DNA of 64,000 nucleotides from Anaerolineales bacterium (GTDB lineage: Bacteria > Chloroflexota > Anaerolineae > Anaerolineales > UBA11579). The notes under the pieces were generated by a model. It made no database searches. It was not told where the DNA came from and saw only the letters and a list, made by a program, of their open reading frames with translations. Numbering within the stretch: the first letter of the stretch is position 1; each line of letters opens with the position of its first letter. The DNA lies in contig JAHBVE010000002.1 of the NCBI GenBank assembly GCA_019637675.1, positions 395,797 through 459,796 on the forward strand. The letters are read 5' to 3'. Shown piece after piece: positions 25,247 to 33,253 of this stretch. Both the position numbers and the translations under genes were made by a program.

Positions 25247-25276
25247 ACTATACCCGCAGGGACGAAGGGCTGTCAA
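25247..25276 (-). promoter_or_regulatory. sigma-70 type promoter of glutamate synthase leader
   Basis: The -35 TTGACA (25271-25276) and -10 TATAGT (25247-25252) are separated by 18 bp on the minus strand, just after the stop of the HD-domain gene. This is one of the best consensus matches in the window. Confidence 0.8.
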
Positions 25277-25299
25277 GCAAGTGCGCCTTAAACGACAAG

Positions 25300-26685
25300 C
25301 TACATGTCTTCTTTGGGAGCAGGAGCAGGCACCCCGCCCTTTTCTACAGCCGAGCGCAGGGCTTGGAAGGCCAAGGGGTCTATGCCCGTACCCACCTGCC
25401 CTTCCAGCAGTTTCAGCGCCTGGTCCGAGGTAAGCGGGGCGCGGTACGGGCGCGGCGCGGTGAGCGCCTCGTACTGATCGGCGACGGCGAGCAGGCGCGC
25501 CTCCTGCGACATTTCGCCGCCGGGCAGGCCGCGGTGGTAGCCGCTGCCATCCAGGCGCTCGTGGTGGGCGCTGGCCACCTGGGCCAGCTGGCGGAAGCCG
25601 CGCACCCGCTCGAGGATGCGATAGGTGTACTCGGTGTGCGAGCGCATCTGAGCCCACTCGGCGTCGTTGAGCTTATCGGGCTTATCCAGAATGGTGTTGG
25701 AGACGGCCAGCTTGCCAATGTCGTGCAGGAGAGCCGCCCGCGAGAGATCACGGCGGCGCTCAGGCGGCAGGTTGAGCTCGGCGGCCATCAGGCGAACGAT
25801 CTCGGCCACGCGGGCCGAGTGGCGGCTGGTATAGGGCGACTTGGCGTCGATCACGCGGGCGAAGGCCTCGGCGATCTGGTCGAGCTTGTCCTGATCGGCA
25901 TGCAGGATACGGTCAGGCGGCTCATAAGCGCCGATGTCCGTGATGAGTTCTTTGGAAGCGAGCTTCTGCCAGAACAGCTCGCCGTGGGCGATGGTGTCGA
26001 AGAACAGGTCCACCAAGGCCGGATCGAACCAGGTGCCGCGGCGCTGGCGCGCCACACGGCGGGCTTCCTCCGGGCCATAGGCGCTGTAGAAGATCTCGAC
26101 GGTTTGCGCAAAACCGAGCACGCGCCCCAGCAGCGAAATGGCCTCGCCCTTCTTGCCGAGCGGGTTGCCCTTGCCATTCCAGAGCTCATCGAGGTCGAGG
26201 ATGGCCTGGGCCGTGTCCTCAGGGAAGCCGAGCTGGCGGGCGATCTCTGCGCCGCGCTCACAGCGAGTGCGGATGAGCCCGCTGGACAACGTGGTGGCTT
26301 GCAGGCCGAGGCCGAGCAGGCGGCGCAGACGCGGCAAAAGCGGCTCGCCGCGGCCGGCGGAGCGCAGCAGGTACAGCCCGCTCTGCAGCAAGTTGGACGA
26401 ATCAATACGCTTGAGCTCGAGCTTGGTGGTGCGGTCATCCGCGCCGAACAACGAGGTCACCTTGGCGGCGTTGCTGGAGCAGCCCAGATCACCCAGCAGC
26501 AGCGCGTAGAACAGCGCTGAGCGCTGGTCTGAGCTGAGCTGCATGTGATCGGCCAGGGTCATGCCGATCATGCAATTGCGGATGGCGTGGCCTTCAGGTT
26601 GATCTTCGGTGAGGTCGAGCGCGTAGGTAAGCGCAGAAAGCACCTCAGAGAGACGAACATCTACAGAAGTATCGGCTTGTGGCAT
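25300..26685 (-). CDS. HD-GYP-like phosphodiesterase with degenerate N-terminal HD domain
   Basis: A 461-residue cytoplasmic protein. The C-terminal half (about 275-440) is an HD domain with RHSARVAEIVRLM, LHDIGKLAV, the downstream His (MRSHTEYTYRIL) and HHERLDGSGYHRG, where the third letter of the GYP signature is His. The N-terminal half has the helical pattern of a second HD domain (AIRNCMIGMTLADHM, ALLLGDLG) in which the metal ligands are partly replaced. HD-GYP proteins hydrolyse cyclic di-GMP or related dinucleotides; with the altered motif the substrate is uncertain. It lies 25 nt after murJ and may be co-transcribed. Confidence 0.82.
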   Translation of the reverse strand: MPQADTSVDVRLSEVLSALTYALDLTEDQPEGHAIRNCMIGMTLADHMQLSSDQRSALFYALLLGDLGCSSNAAKVTSLFGADDRTTKLELKRIDSSNLLQSGLYLLRSAGRGEPLLPRLRRLLGLGLQATTLSSGLIRTRCERGAEIARQLGFPEDTAQAILDLDELWNGKGNPLGKKGEAISLLGRVLGFAQTVEIFYSAYGPEEARRVARQRRGTWFDPALVDLFFDTIAHGELFWQKLASKELITDIGAYEPPDRILHADQDKLDQIAEAFARVIDAKSPYTSRHSARVAEIVRLMAAELNLPPERRRDLSRAALLHDIGKLAVSNTILDKPDKLNDAEWAQMRSHTEYTYRILERVRGFRQLAQVASAHHERLDGSGYHRGLPGGEMSQEARLLAVADQYEALTAPRPYRAPLTSDQALKLLEGQVGTGIDPLAFQALRSAVEKGGVPAPAPKEDM

Positions 26686-26710
26686 AGGAAAGAAAACGAA
26701 TAATAGCGGC

Positions 26711-28270
26711 TTAACGCTTCAAGCGGGCGCGGGCTTGGGCCAGCACGCTGGCCAACTCCGGCACGCGCAGCAGCCAGGCCGCGGCGGCGTAGACGGCCAG
26801 GCCGATACCAATGCCGCCGGCGGCTTGCAGCCACAGCGGCCGGGCCGCGGTGGCAGCCAGCCAGCCCAACAAAGCGGCCAGCATGGCAAGGCTGGCCAGT
26901 GCGGACTGGCCGGCACCGCCCAGCAAGCGCGACTCTTCCAGGCCGCCCAGGCGGCCGCGCATCAGCCAGAGCAGCACCAGCATTTCAATGAAAGTAGCGG
27001 CCGAGTTGGCCAGGGCCAGGCCGCCGTGCGGCATCAGCCCGGCGCGGGCAAAGAGGCCGGGCAGCGTCAGGCTGAGCACCACGTTGAGTCCCATCGCCCC
27101 CACCCCCACCAGCACCGGGGTGCGCGTGTCTTGCAGGGCGTAGAAAGCGCGCGAGGCGATCTCCACGATGGAGTGGCCGACGAGGCCGGCCGCGTACCAG
27201 AGCAGCGCCCAGGCCACGAGCTGGGTATCGTCTGGCCCGAACTGCCCGCGCTGGAACAGCAAAGCCACGACCGGCTGGCGCAGCAGGATGAGGCCGATGC
27301 TGGCTGGTAAGGCGAGGAACAGGATGCCGCGCAAGGTGCTGACCAGCGAGGAGCGCAACTCGGCCAGGTTGCCGCGGGCGAACTGGGCCGAGAAGGTGGG
27401 CAAGGCGGCGATGGCGATGGCCTGGCCGATGGCCTGCTGCGGCATGAGCATGACCGAGAAGGCCACGGTGATGGCCGCCAGGCTGCCGGAGGCCATGCCC
27501 GAGGCGACGATGGTGTTGACCAGAAAGTTGAGCTGCACCACCGCCACGCCCAGCAGGCGGGGCGCCATGAGGCGGCCTACCTGGCGCACGCCGGGCAGGC
27601 GCAGCCCCAGGGTAGGCGAATAGCTGGGCCGCAGGCGCAGCAGCGCGGGCAGCTGCACGCCGAGGTGCAGCACCGCGCCAAGCACCGCGCCCCAAGCCAG
27701 GCCGTGGATGCCCATGCTGGGCACGAAGATAAATATGCTGAGGATGATGCCCAGCCAGAGCATGCTGGGCGCCAGGGCGGGCAGGAAGAAGCGCTGGTTG
27801 GCATTGAGTACGCCCATCAGCAAACCGCTGAGGCCGAAGATGACCGGCGTGAGCAGTTGGATGCGCAGAAGTTCGACGGTCAAGGCCTGCTGGGCCGGGT
27901 CGAACTGTGGCACCAGCACGCCGCCCACCAGCTGTGGGGCGAAGAACCAGGCCAGGGCCGAGATAAGCGTAAGCGCGACGGCCACCAGATTGGCAACGGA
28001 GGAGGCCAACTGCCAGGCATCAGCCGTCTTTTGATTTTCAAGATAGCCGGTGAAGGTGGGGATGAAGGCGGAGGCCAATGCGCCGCCGGCGATGAGGCTG
28101 AACAATATCTCGGGCAGGCGCGAGGCCGCGTAGAACGCGTCCAGGGCGGCATCCGTACCAAAGGCGCGCGTGATGAGGATCTGGCGCAGCAGGCCCATGA
28201 GGCTGTTGAGCACGAACGCGAACATCACGGTGCCGGCAGCGCGGGCGATCTGGCGGGTGGCGTTGGACAT
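26711..28270 (-). CDS. murJ: lipid II flippase MurJ
   Basis: A 519-residue protein with about 14 membrane helices, of the MOP exporter superfamily. The N terminus (FVLNSLMGLLRQILITRAFG, SRLPEILFSLIAGGALASAF) is diagnostic of MurJ/MviN and carries the conserved Arg and Pro positions of the central cavity. It flips undecaprenyl-linked peptidoglycan precursor across the membrane. TATAAT lies 8 nt before the ATG and there is no Shine-Dalgarno, so the transcript is probably leaderless; the HD-domain gene follows. Confidence 0.93.
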   Translation of the reverse strand: MSNATRQIARAAGTVMFAFVLNSLMGLLRQILITRAFGTDAALDAFYAASRLPEILFSLIAGGALASAFIPTFTGYLENQKTADAWQLASSVANLVAVALTLISALAWFFAPQLVGGVLVPQFDPAQQALTVELLRIQLLTPVIFGLSGLLMGVLNANQRFFLPALAPSMLWLGIILSIFIFVPSMGIHGLAWGAVLGAVLHLGVQLPALLRLRPSYSPTLGLRLPGVRQVGRLMAPRLLGVAVVQLNFLVNTIVASGMASGSLAAITVAFSVMLMPQQAIGQAIAIAALPTFSAQFARGNLAELRSSLVSTLRGILFLALPASIGLILLRQPVVALLFQRGQFGPDDTQLVAWALLWYAAGLVGHSIVEIASRAFYALQDTRTPVLVGVGAMGLNVVLSLTLPGLFARAGLMPHGGLALANSAATFIEMLVLLWLMRGRLGGLEESRLLGGAGQSALASLAMLAALLGWLAATAARPLWLQAAGGIGIGLAVYAAAAWLLRVPELASVLAQARARLKR

Positions 28271-28278
28271 GGTGGCTG

Positions 28279-28284
28279 ATTATA
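28279..28284 (-). promoter_or_regulatory. -10 box of leaderless murJ transcript
   Basis: TATAAT on the minus strand, 8 nt before the murJ ATG. A GTTTGC element stands roughly where a -35 would be. Confidence 0.55.
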
Positions 28285-28302
28285 CGGCGGGACGGGAAGG
28301 GC

Positions 28303-28405
28303 AAACCACAAAGGCACAAAGAACACAAAGGTTTGAGGGTGGGATTATGGCTTTCTTTGTGCTCTTGGTGACTTTGTGGTTGATGTTGTGGTTGATGTTG
28401 TGGAT
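28303..28405. repeat. inverted array of CACAAAG-type short repeats
   Basis: The left arm (28303-28331) reads CCACAAAG, GCACAAAG, AACACAAAG. The right arm (28351-28403) is the reverse complement type (CTTTGTG units) and continues into repeats of TTGTGGTTGATG. Found between divergent murJ and the receiver-like gene. A related element lies at 37951-38013. Confidence 0.7.
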
Positions 28406-28411
28406 TATGAT
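28406..28411 (+). promoter_or_regulatory. possible -10 box of receiver-like gene
   Basis: TATGAT, 7 nt before the ATG at 28419, matching the leaderless pattern of neighbouring genes. Confidence 0.35.
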
Positions 28412-28418
28412 TCATGCC

Positions 28419-28772
28419 ATGAGCAAGGGGCGTGTGTTTCTCTTCCTATGGAGCCAGGCGGAAGCCGAGGCGGCCGCCCGCCTGATCTCAGGCTGGGGCT
28501 GGCAGGTGGACACCGAATGGCAGGATGGCGGCCGCGGCAGCGCGGCGGTGAAGGCCAGCCTGCCTGATGCAGTGGTGCTGTACCTGGACCACAAGCCATC
28601 CCACAGCCGCGTGACGGCCGAGCACCTGGCGCAGACCAAAGCCACGGGGAATATCCCGCTGCTGTTCGTAGGCGGTGAGGGCGAGGGGTTGGCCAAGACG
28701 CAGGCCAAGCTGCCCGGCGCCACGTATACCTCGGAGGCCGGGCTGCAAGCCGCGCTGGAGGCGCTGCGATGA
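28419..28772 (+). CDS. small receiver-like alpha/beta protein, unknown
   Basis: A 117-residue soluble protein that begins MSKGRVFLFLWSQAEAEAAA. Alternating strands and helices (DAVVLYLDHKPSHSRVTAEH, GNIPLLFVGGEGEGLA, GATYTSEAGLQAALEAL) resemble a truncated flavodoxin or receiver fold, but no phosphorylatable Asp pocket can be identified. An upstream in-frame ATG would add a hydrophobic stretch encoded by the repeat array, so I prefer the ATG at 28419. Its TGA overlaps the tag ATG by 4 nt, suggesting co-translation with the DNA glycosylase. Confidence 0.6.
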   Translation: MSKGRVFLFLWSQAEAEAAARLISGWGWQVDTEWQDGGRGSAAVKASLPDAVVLYLDHKPSHSRVTAEHLAQTKATGNIPLLFVGGEGEGLAKTQAKLPGATYTSEAGLQAALEALR

Positions 28773-29341
28773 GCGAGCCGACCCGCTGCGGCTGGCACGG
28801 CACAGACTCGCTGTATATCCAATACCACGACGAGGAATGGGGCCAGCCGCTGCACGACGAGCGCCGCCTGTTCGAGATGCTGATCCTGGAAGGCGCCCAA
28901 GCCGGCCTGAGCTGGATCACGGTGCTGCGCAAGCGCGAGGCGTACCGCAAAGCATTCGACAATTTCGATCCCAACAAGGTAGCCCGCTACGACGAGGACA
29001 AGATTGCCAGCCTGCTGGCCGACCCGGGCATCATCCGCAACCGGGCCAAGGTGAACGCGGCGGTGGGCAATGCCAAAGCCTTCCTGGCAGTCCAGCAGGA
29101 GTTCGGCAGCTTTGATGCCTACATCTGGCAATTCGTGGGCGGCAGGCCGATCCGGAACAAGTGGAAGACCCTGCGTGAGATCCCGGCCGAAACCGCCGAG
29201 TCACAGGCAATGAGCAAAGACCTCAAAAAGCGCGGCTTTCGCTTCGTGGGGCCAACGATCTGTTACGCGCACATGCAGGCCACCGGCATGGTGAATGATC
29301 ATTTGGTGGATTGTTTTAGATACAACGAGGTAGGGGAATAG
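28769..29341 (+). CDS. tag: DNA-3-methyladenine glycosylase I
   Basis: A 190-residue base-excision enzyme that removes 3-methyladenine. The zinc site ligands are visible as Cys7 (RCGW) and His near 19 (QYHDEEWG) with His and Cys in NDHLVDCF at the C terminus. The helix-hairpin-helix core includes FEMLILEGAQAGLSWITVLR and GFRFVGPTICYAHMQATGMV, both typical of TAG. Together with ogt 4 kb downstream it adds alkylation-repair functions to this strand. Confidence 0.95.
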   Translation: MSEPTRCGWHGTDSLYIQYHDEEWGQPLHDERRLFEMLILEGAQAGLSWITVLRKREAYRKAFDNFDPNKVARYDEDKIASLLADPGIIRNRAKVNAAVGNAKAFLAVQQEFGSFDAYIWQFVGGRPIRNKWKTLREIPAETAESQAMSKDLKKRGFRFVGPTICYAHMQATGMVNDHLVDCFRYNEVGE

Positions 29342-29429
29342 CAGGGATCGGAGATCCTGGTCAGCGATTGGTAAGTGGGCATCGTGTATCCTCCACCTGA
29401 TCCTCTCCCCTGCTCAACTCCTCGTTTAA

Positions 29430-29464
29430 AGTGAGAGAGCCGGGTACGCCGCCCGGCTCTCACT
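29430..29464. other. inverted repeat between tag and ABC transporter
   Basis: The arms AGTGAG..AGCCGGG and CCCGGCTCTCACT would make a long stem with a 2-nt bulge. It has no T-run, so it is a weak terminator candidate or a structure in the transporter leader. Confidence 0.5.
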
Positions 29465-29502
29465 AAGGAGGAGAAGAAGAGAGAAATCGCCCTTACGAGA
29501 CA

Positions 29503-29508
29503 TATAAT
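29503..29508 (+). promoter_or_regulatory. possible -10 box upstream of ABC exporter
   Basis: TATAAT about 95 nt before the ATPase gene; the -35 region is poor. Confidence 0.35.
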
Positions 29509-29537
29509 AGGCGGTCTATGCGTGGAGTGCTTGACGC

Positions 29538-29576
29538 TTACCCTACGATTACCCTACTCTACCCGCTCACTTACCC
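29538..29576 (+). promoter_or_regulatory. four phased TTACCC repeats
   Basis: TTACCC at 29538, TTACCC at 29549, CTACCC at 29559 and TTACCC at 29571: one motif per helical turn, all on one face, directly upstream of the ABC exporter. It looks like a direct-repeat operator for a multimeric regulator. The regulator is unknown. Confidence 0.5.
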
Positions 29577-29603
29577 GCGCCTAACCTAGGAAAAAAGGAC
29601 TAT

Positions 29604-30611
29604 ATGGATCTGGCAATTCACACTGAAAAACTGGCTCGCGTATACAAGCTGCGCGGCAACAAAAAAGAAGCCGCCAAAGAGCTGGTGGCTTTGCGCGACA
29701 TCAATCTGGATGTGCGCCGCGGAGAGTTGTTCGGGCTGCTGGGTCCTAACGGCGCGGGCAAGACCACGCTGATCAAGATCCTCACCACCCTGCTGGCGCC
29801 GAGCTCCGGCGTGGCGCGGGTGGCGGGGTACGACGTGGCCAGCGAGCCGGAGAAGGTGCGCCCGCGCATCAACATGGTGTCGGGCGGCGAGTCCTCCGGC
29901 TACGGCCTGCTAACCGTGCGCGAGAACTTGTGGATGTTCGCCCAGTTCTACGGCATCCCCAGCAAGCTGGCCAACGAGCGCATCAAGCAACTGCTCGATA
30001 TCGTGCGCATGAGCGACCGTATGAACACCAAGTCGTCTGATCTCTCGACCGGCCTGCGCCAGAAGATGAACATTGTGCGCGGCTTCCTGACCGACCCTGA
30101 GGTGCTGTTCCTGGATGAGCCGACCCTGGGCCTGGACGTGGAAGCCAGCCTGGATGTGCGCAACTTTGTGCGCGGCTGGATGGAAGCCAACCCTGACCGC
30201 ACGCTGCTGCTGACCACGCACTACATGGTGGAAGCCGATGAGCTGTGCGACCGGGTGGCGATCATCAACGGCGGGCAGGTGCTGGCGTGTGACACGCCGG
30301 CCAACCTGAAGCGCCAGCTGCAAAGCGATGTCATCTACCGCATGGAGGTGAGCCCACTGAACGACCTGCAGCCCGAAGCGCTGGAAGCGCTGGGCGGCGT
30401 GCGCAAGGTGAGCCACGAGGCGCAGGACGGCGCGGCGGTGCTGGAGCTGATCCTGGCCGAGGACGACGCGCTGGGCTCGGTGGTGAACATGCTGACCGGC
30501 AAGGACATCCACATTCTGAATTTGCAGAAGCGCGAGCCTTCGCTTGAGGATGTGTTCGTGAATCTGGTAGGACACAGCATGAAAGAGGCCGAGAGTGACG
30601 CTAACGGATAG
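29604..30611 (+). CDS. ABC-2 type exporter ATPase
   Basis: A 335-residue ATPase of the drug/lipid/polysaccharide exporter class. Walker A is GPNGAGKTT (about 50), the Q-loop region is unusual (NMVSGGESSGYG), the signature is LSTGLRQK instead of LSGGQ, and Walker B is VLFLDEPTLGLD, then the H-loop TTHYM. A C-terminal extension of about 90 residues (EVSPLNDLQPEALEALGG) is common in DrrA-like ATPases. The two downstream genes encode its membrane partners. The substrate is unknown. Confidence 0.92.
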   Translation: MDLAIHTEKLARVYKLRGNKKEAAKELVALRDINLDVRRGELFGLLGPNGAGKTTLIKILTTLLAPSSGVARVAGYDVASEPEKVRPRINMVSGGESSGYGLLTVRENLWMFAQFYGIPSKLANERIKQLLDIVRMSDRMNTKSSDLSTGLRQKMNIVRGFLTDPEVLFLDEPTLGLDVEASLDVRNFVRGWMEANPDRTLLLTTHYMVEADELCDRVAIINGGQVLACDTPANLKRQLQSDVIYRMEVSPLNDLQPEALEALGGVRKVSHEAQDGAAVLELILAEDDALGSVVNMLTGKDIHILNLQKREPSLEDVFVNLVGHSMKEAESDANG

Positions 30612-31437
30612 AGTTCCCAAGAATAGCGGCTGGCGCCTGTTCCTGCAGACGGTGGTGGGCCGCGCCTATCCGCGCATCATTGGCCTGCTGCGCGAACTGA
30701 GCTGGTTCTTCTTCGAAGTCTTTTTGCCGGTGCTCTCGGTGGCGGCGTATGTCTTCATTTATCGTGCCATCGGTGCGGAAGATGTGTACATTGGCTTCGT
30801 GGTGATGGGCGGGGCCATGACGGCGTTCTGGCTCAATATCCTGTGGTCAATGAGCAGCCAGATGTACTGGGAGAAGCAGACCGGCAACCTGGCGCTGTAC
30901 ATCATGGCCCCCAATTCGCTGATGGCGATCCTGCTGGGCATGGCGTTCGGCGGCCTGTTCTCCACCGGGCTGCGCGCCCTGGTGATCACACTGGCGGGCA
31001 GCCTGCTGTTCAACGTCAATTTTGAAGTGAGCAATTATCTGCTGCTGTTCGCGGTGTTCATGCTGACCATGGTGGCGTTGTACGGCATGGGCATGATGAC
31101 CGCCTCGCTGTTCCTGCTGCTCAACCGCGAGGCCTGGCACTACGCCAACCTGGCGCAGGAGCCGGTGTATCTGGCTTCGGGCTTCTACTTCCCGATCAAG
31201 AGTCTGGACTTCTGGGTGGCGGCCGGCGCATCCATCATCCCGCTGACGCTGGGGATGGATGCGATGCGGCAGCTCTCGTTCAGCGGCGGGGCGGAGCTTG
31301 GCTTCCTGCCCGTGCGGACGGAGCTGATGATTCTCGTGGCGCTGTGTGTCGTGTTTCTGTTCGGGGCGCGCTGGCTGCTGAAGTATATGGAGCGCCTGGC
31401 AGTCCGCGAGGGGCGCTTGACCGAGTCGAGGAGATAG
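30595..31437 (+). CDS. ABC-2 type exporter permease 1
   Basis: A 280-residue protein with six predicted membrane helices, of the ABC-2 permease family (VLSVAAYVFIYRAIG, FWLNILWSMSSQMYWEKQTG with the coupling helix, GMGMMTASLFLLLNREAWHY). It begins with GTG and overlaps the end of the ATPase gene by 17 nt, a sign of tight translational coupling. It most likely pairs with the next gene product as a heterodimeric channel. Confidence 0.85.
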   Translation: MTLTDRVPKNSGWRLFLQTVVGRAYPRIIGLLRELSWFFFEVFLPVLSVAAYVFIYRAIGAEDVYIGFVVMGGAMTAFWLNILWSMSSQMYWEKQTGNLALYIMAPNSLMAILLGMAFGGLFSTGLRALVITLAGSLLFNVNFEVSNYLLLFAVFMLTMVALYGMGMMTASLFLLLNREAWHYANLAQEPVYLASGFYFPIKSLDFWVAAGASIIPLTLGMDAMRQLSFSGGAELGFLPVRTELMILVALCVVFLFGARWLLKYMERLAVREGRLTESRR

Positions 31438-31438
31438 C

Positions 31439-32326
31439 ATGCAAGCGACGCAAGGTATAGGCAAACCGGCGAAGGAGCGCGGCGTTTCCGGGCGCACCTT
31501 CCGCGCCGCGGCCTGGCTGGGCTGGCAGATCGAGTCCAATTGGGCTGACCCGCTCATCTTCTTTATCTACTCGGTCATCAAACCGTTGTCTGGTGCGGCG
31601 ATCCTGGTAGTGATGTACAGCGTCATCACCAATGGCGCATTTGATGACCCAATGTTCGCTTACATTTACCTGGGCAATGCTTTCTATATTTATGTGGCGG
31701 CGGTGCTGACAGGAGTCTCGTGGACGGTGATCGATGACCGCGAGATCTACCGCATGCTGAAGTACATCTACATCGCGCCGGTGCATGTGCCGGTATACCT
31801 GCTGGGGCGCGGCTTCGCCAAGTTTGCGTTTGGCAGCCTGGCGGTGTTCATCACGATCGCGGCGGGGGTGTACTTCCTCAATGTACCGCTGGACCTCAGC
31901 CTGGTGAATTGGCCGCTGTTCGCAGTGAGCCTGACCCTGGGCATCGTGATGCTGGCGATGATGGGCCTGGTGCTGGGCAGCGTGATGCTGCTGATCGTCA
32001 ATAACGCCAACTTCATGGGCGAGGCGGTGGCCGGGGCGCTGTATCTGTTCAGCGGGGCGGTCTTCCCGCTGAGCATCCTGCCGGGCTGGCTGCAACCGGT
32101 GGGCTACATCATCCCGATCTCGTATTGGCTGGAGCTGTTGCGGCGCTCGGTCATAGGCCAGGTGGCGGAGTCCTTCCCCACGTTCAGCCAGTTCTCTGAC
32201 ATACAGCTGCTGGCCATCCTGGCCGGACTGACCGCTCTGTTCACAGTGCTGGGCTTTGTGGTCTTCCGTTATTGTGACCACCAGGCGCGCGAAAAGGGTT
32301 ACCTCGACCGCTACTCAAACTTCTAA
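31439..32326 (+). CDS. ABC-2 type exporter permease 2
   Basis: A 295-residue second permease with six helices and the typical ABC-2 pattern (FFIYSVIKPLSGAAILVVMY, DDREIYRMLKYIYIAPVHVP as coupling helix, YLFSGAVFPLSILPGWLQPV). It starts 1 nt after the previous stop. The pair plus ATPase makes a complete three-gene exporter with no accessory periplasmic component. Confidence 0.85.
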   Translation: MQATQGIGKPAKERGVSGRTFRAAAWLGWQIESNWADPLIFFIYSVIKPLSGAAILVVMYSVITNGAFDDPMFAYIYLGNAFYIYVAAVLTGVSWTVIDDREIYRMLKYIYIAPVHVPVYLLGRGFAKFAFGSLAVFITIAAGVYFLNVPLDLSLVNWPLFAVSLTLGIVMLAMMGLVLGSVMLLIVNNANFMGEAVAGALYLFSGAVFPLSILPGWLQPVGYIIPISYWLELLRRSVIGQVAESFPTFSQFSDIQLLAILAGLTALFTVLGFVVFRYCDHQAREKGYLDRYSNF

Positions 32327-32351
32327 ACTCCGCACGGCGAAAGGAGCCTGC

Positions 32352-33253
32352 ATGAACGACTACGGGCACGAGCTGCTGTTCGGAGCCTTCATCACCCCGG
32401 TAGCCCAGCCCGCCCAACAGGCGGTTGAGCTGGCGCTGGCTGCCGAGCGAGCCGGGCTGGACCTGGCCACCTTTCAGGATCACCCTTACCAGCCGCGCTT
32501 CCACGATACCTGGACCTTGCTCTCGTACATCGCGGCGCGCACGCAGCGCATCCGCATCAGCGCCAATGTGCACAACCTGCCATTGCGCCAGCCGGCGGTG
32601 CTGGCGCGTAGCGCGGCCAGCCTGGACCTGCTAAGCGGCGGCCGCTTTGAGATGGCGCTGGGCGCGGGCGGGTTCTGGGATGCGATCGCAGCCATGGGCG
32701 GCCGGCGGCTGAGCCCGGGCGAATCGATCGAGGCGCTGGGCGAGGCGATCGAGATCATGCGCATGCTGTGGGACACCGAGGAGCGCAGCGGGGCGCGGCT
32801 GAACGGCAAGTTCTATCAAGTGAACGGAGCCAAGCGCGGCCCGGCGCCTGCCCACCCGATCGAGATCTGGGTCGGCGCTTACAAACCGCGCATCCTGGCG
32901 CTGGTCGGGCAGCTGGCGGACGGCTGGGTGCCCAGCCTGGCCTATTTGGAAAATGGCCTGCCCAGCCTGGGGCGCATGAACCAATTGATCGACGAGGCCG
33001 CCGAGGCGGCTGGCCGCCCGCTGCCAGCGTGCGGCGTATGCTGAATATTGGCGGCCAGTTCAGCCCCAACGAGAACGGCCTGCTCAACGGCCCGCCGCAA
33101 CTGTGGGCTGAGCAACTGGCCGAGATGACCTTTCAATATGGCACCAGCGCGTTCATTCTGGCGGTCGATGACCCCGCCACGATCGAGCGCTTCGCCAAGG
33201 AAGTGGCCCCGGCCACGCGCGAGCTGGTGGCTGCCGAGCGCCAGCGCAAATGA
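32352..33253 (+). pseudogene. luciferase-like (LLM) flavin monooxygenase, frameshifted
   Basis: Starts with ATG behind AAAGGAG, 25 nt after the exporter. The LLM-type barrel runs through ERAGLDLATFQDHPYQPRFH, LDLLSGGRFEMALGAGG and IEIWVGAYKPRILALVGQLA, then the frame stops at 33044. The missing C terminus (MLNIGGQFSPNENG ... VAAERQRK) continues in the +2 frame to a stop at 33251-33253 that overlaps the ogt start by 4 nt, as expected for the intact gene. A single-base loss near 33022-33032 explains it. It may be a real recent mutation or a sequencing/assembly error. The intact length would be about 300 residues. Confidence 0.85.

Noticed and set aside
30042..30070. Loss of the ABC signature motif (LSTGLRQK instead of LSGGQ) as inactivation
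   Set aside because: Signature variants of this kind occur in functional ABC-2 exporter ATPases; Walker A, Walker B and H-loop are intact.
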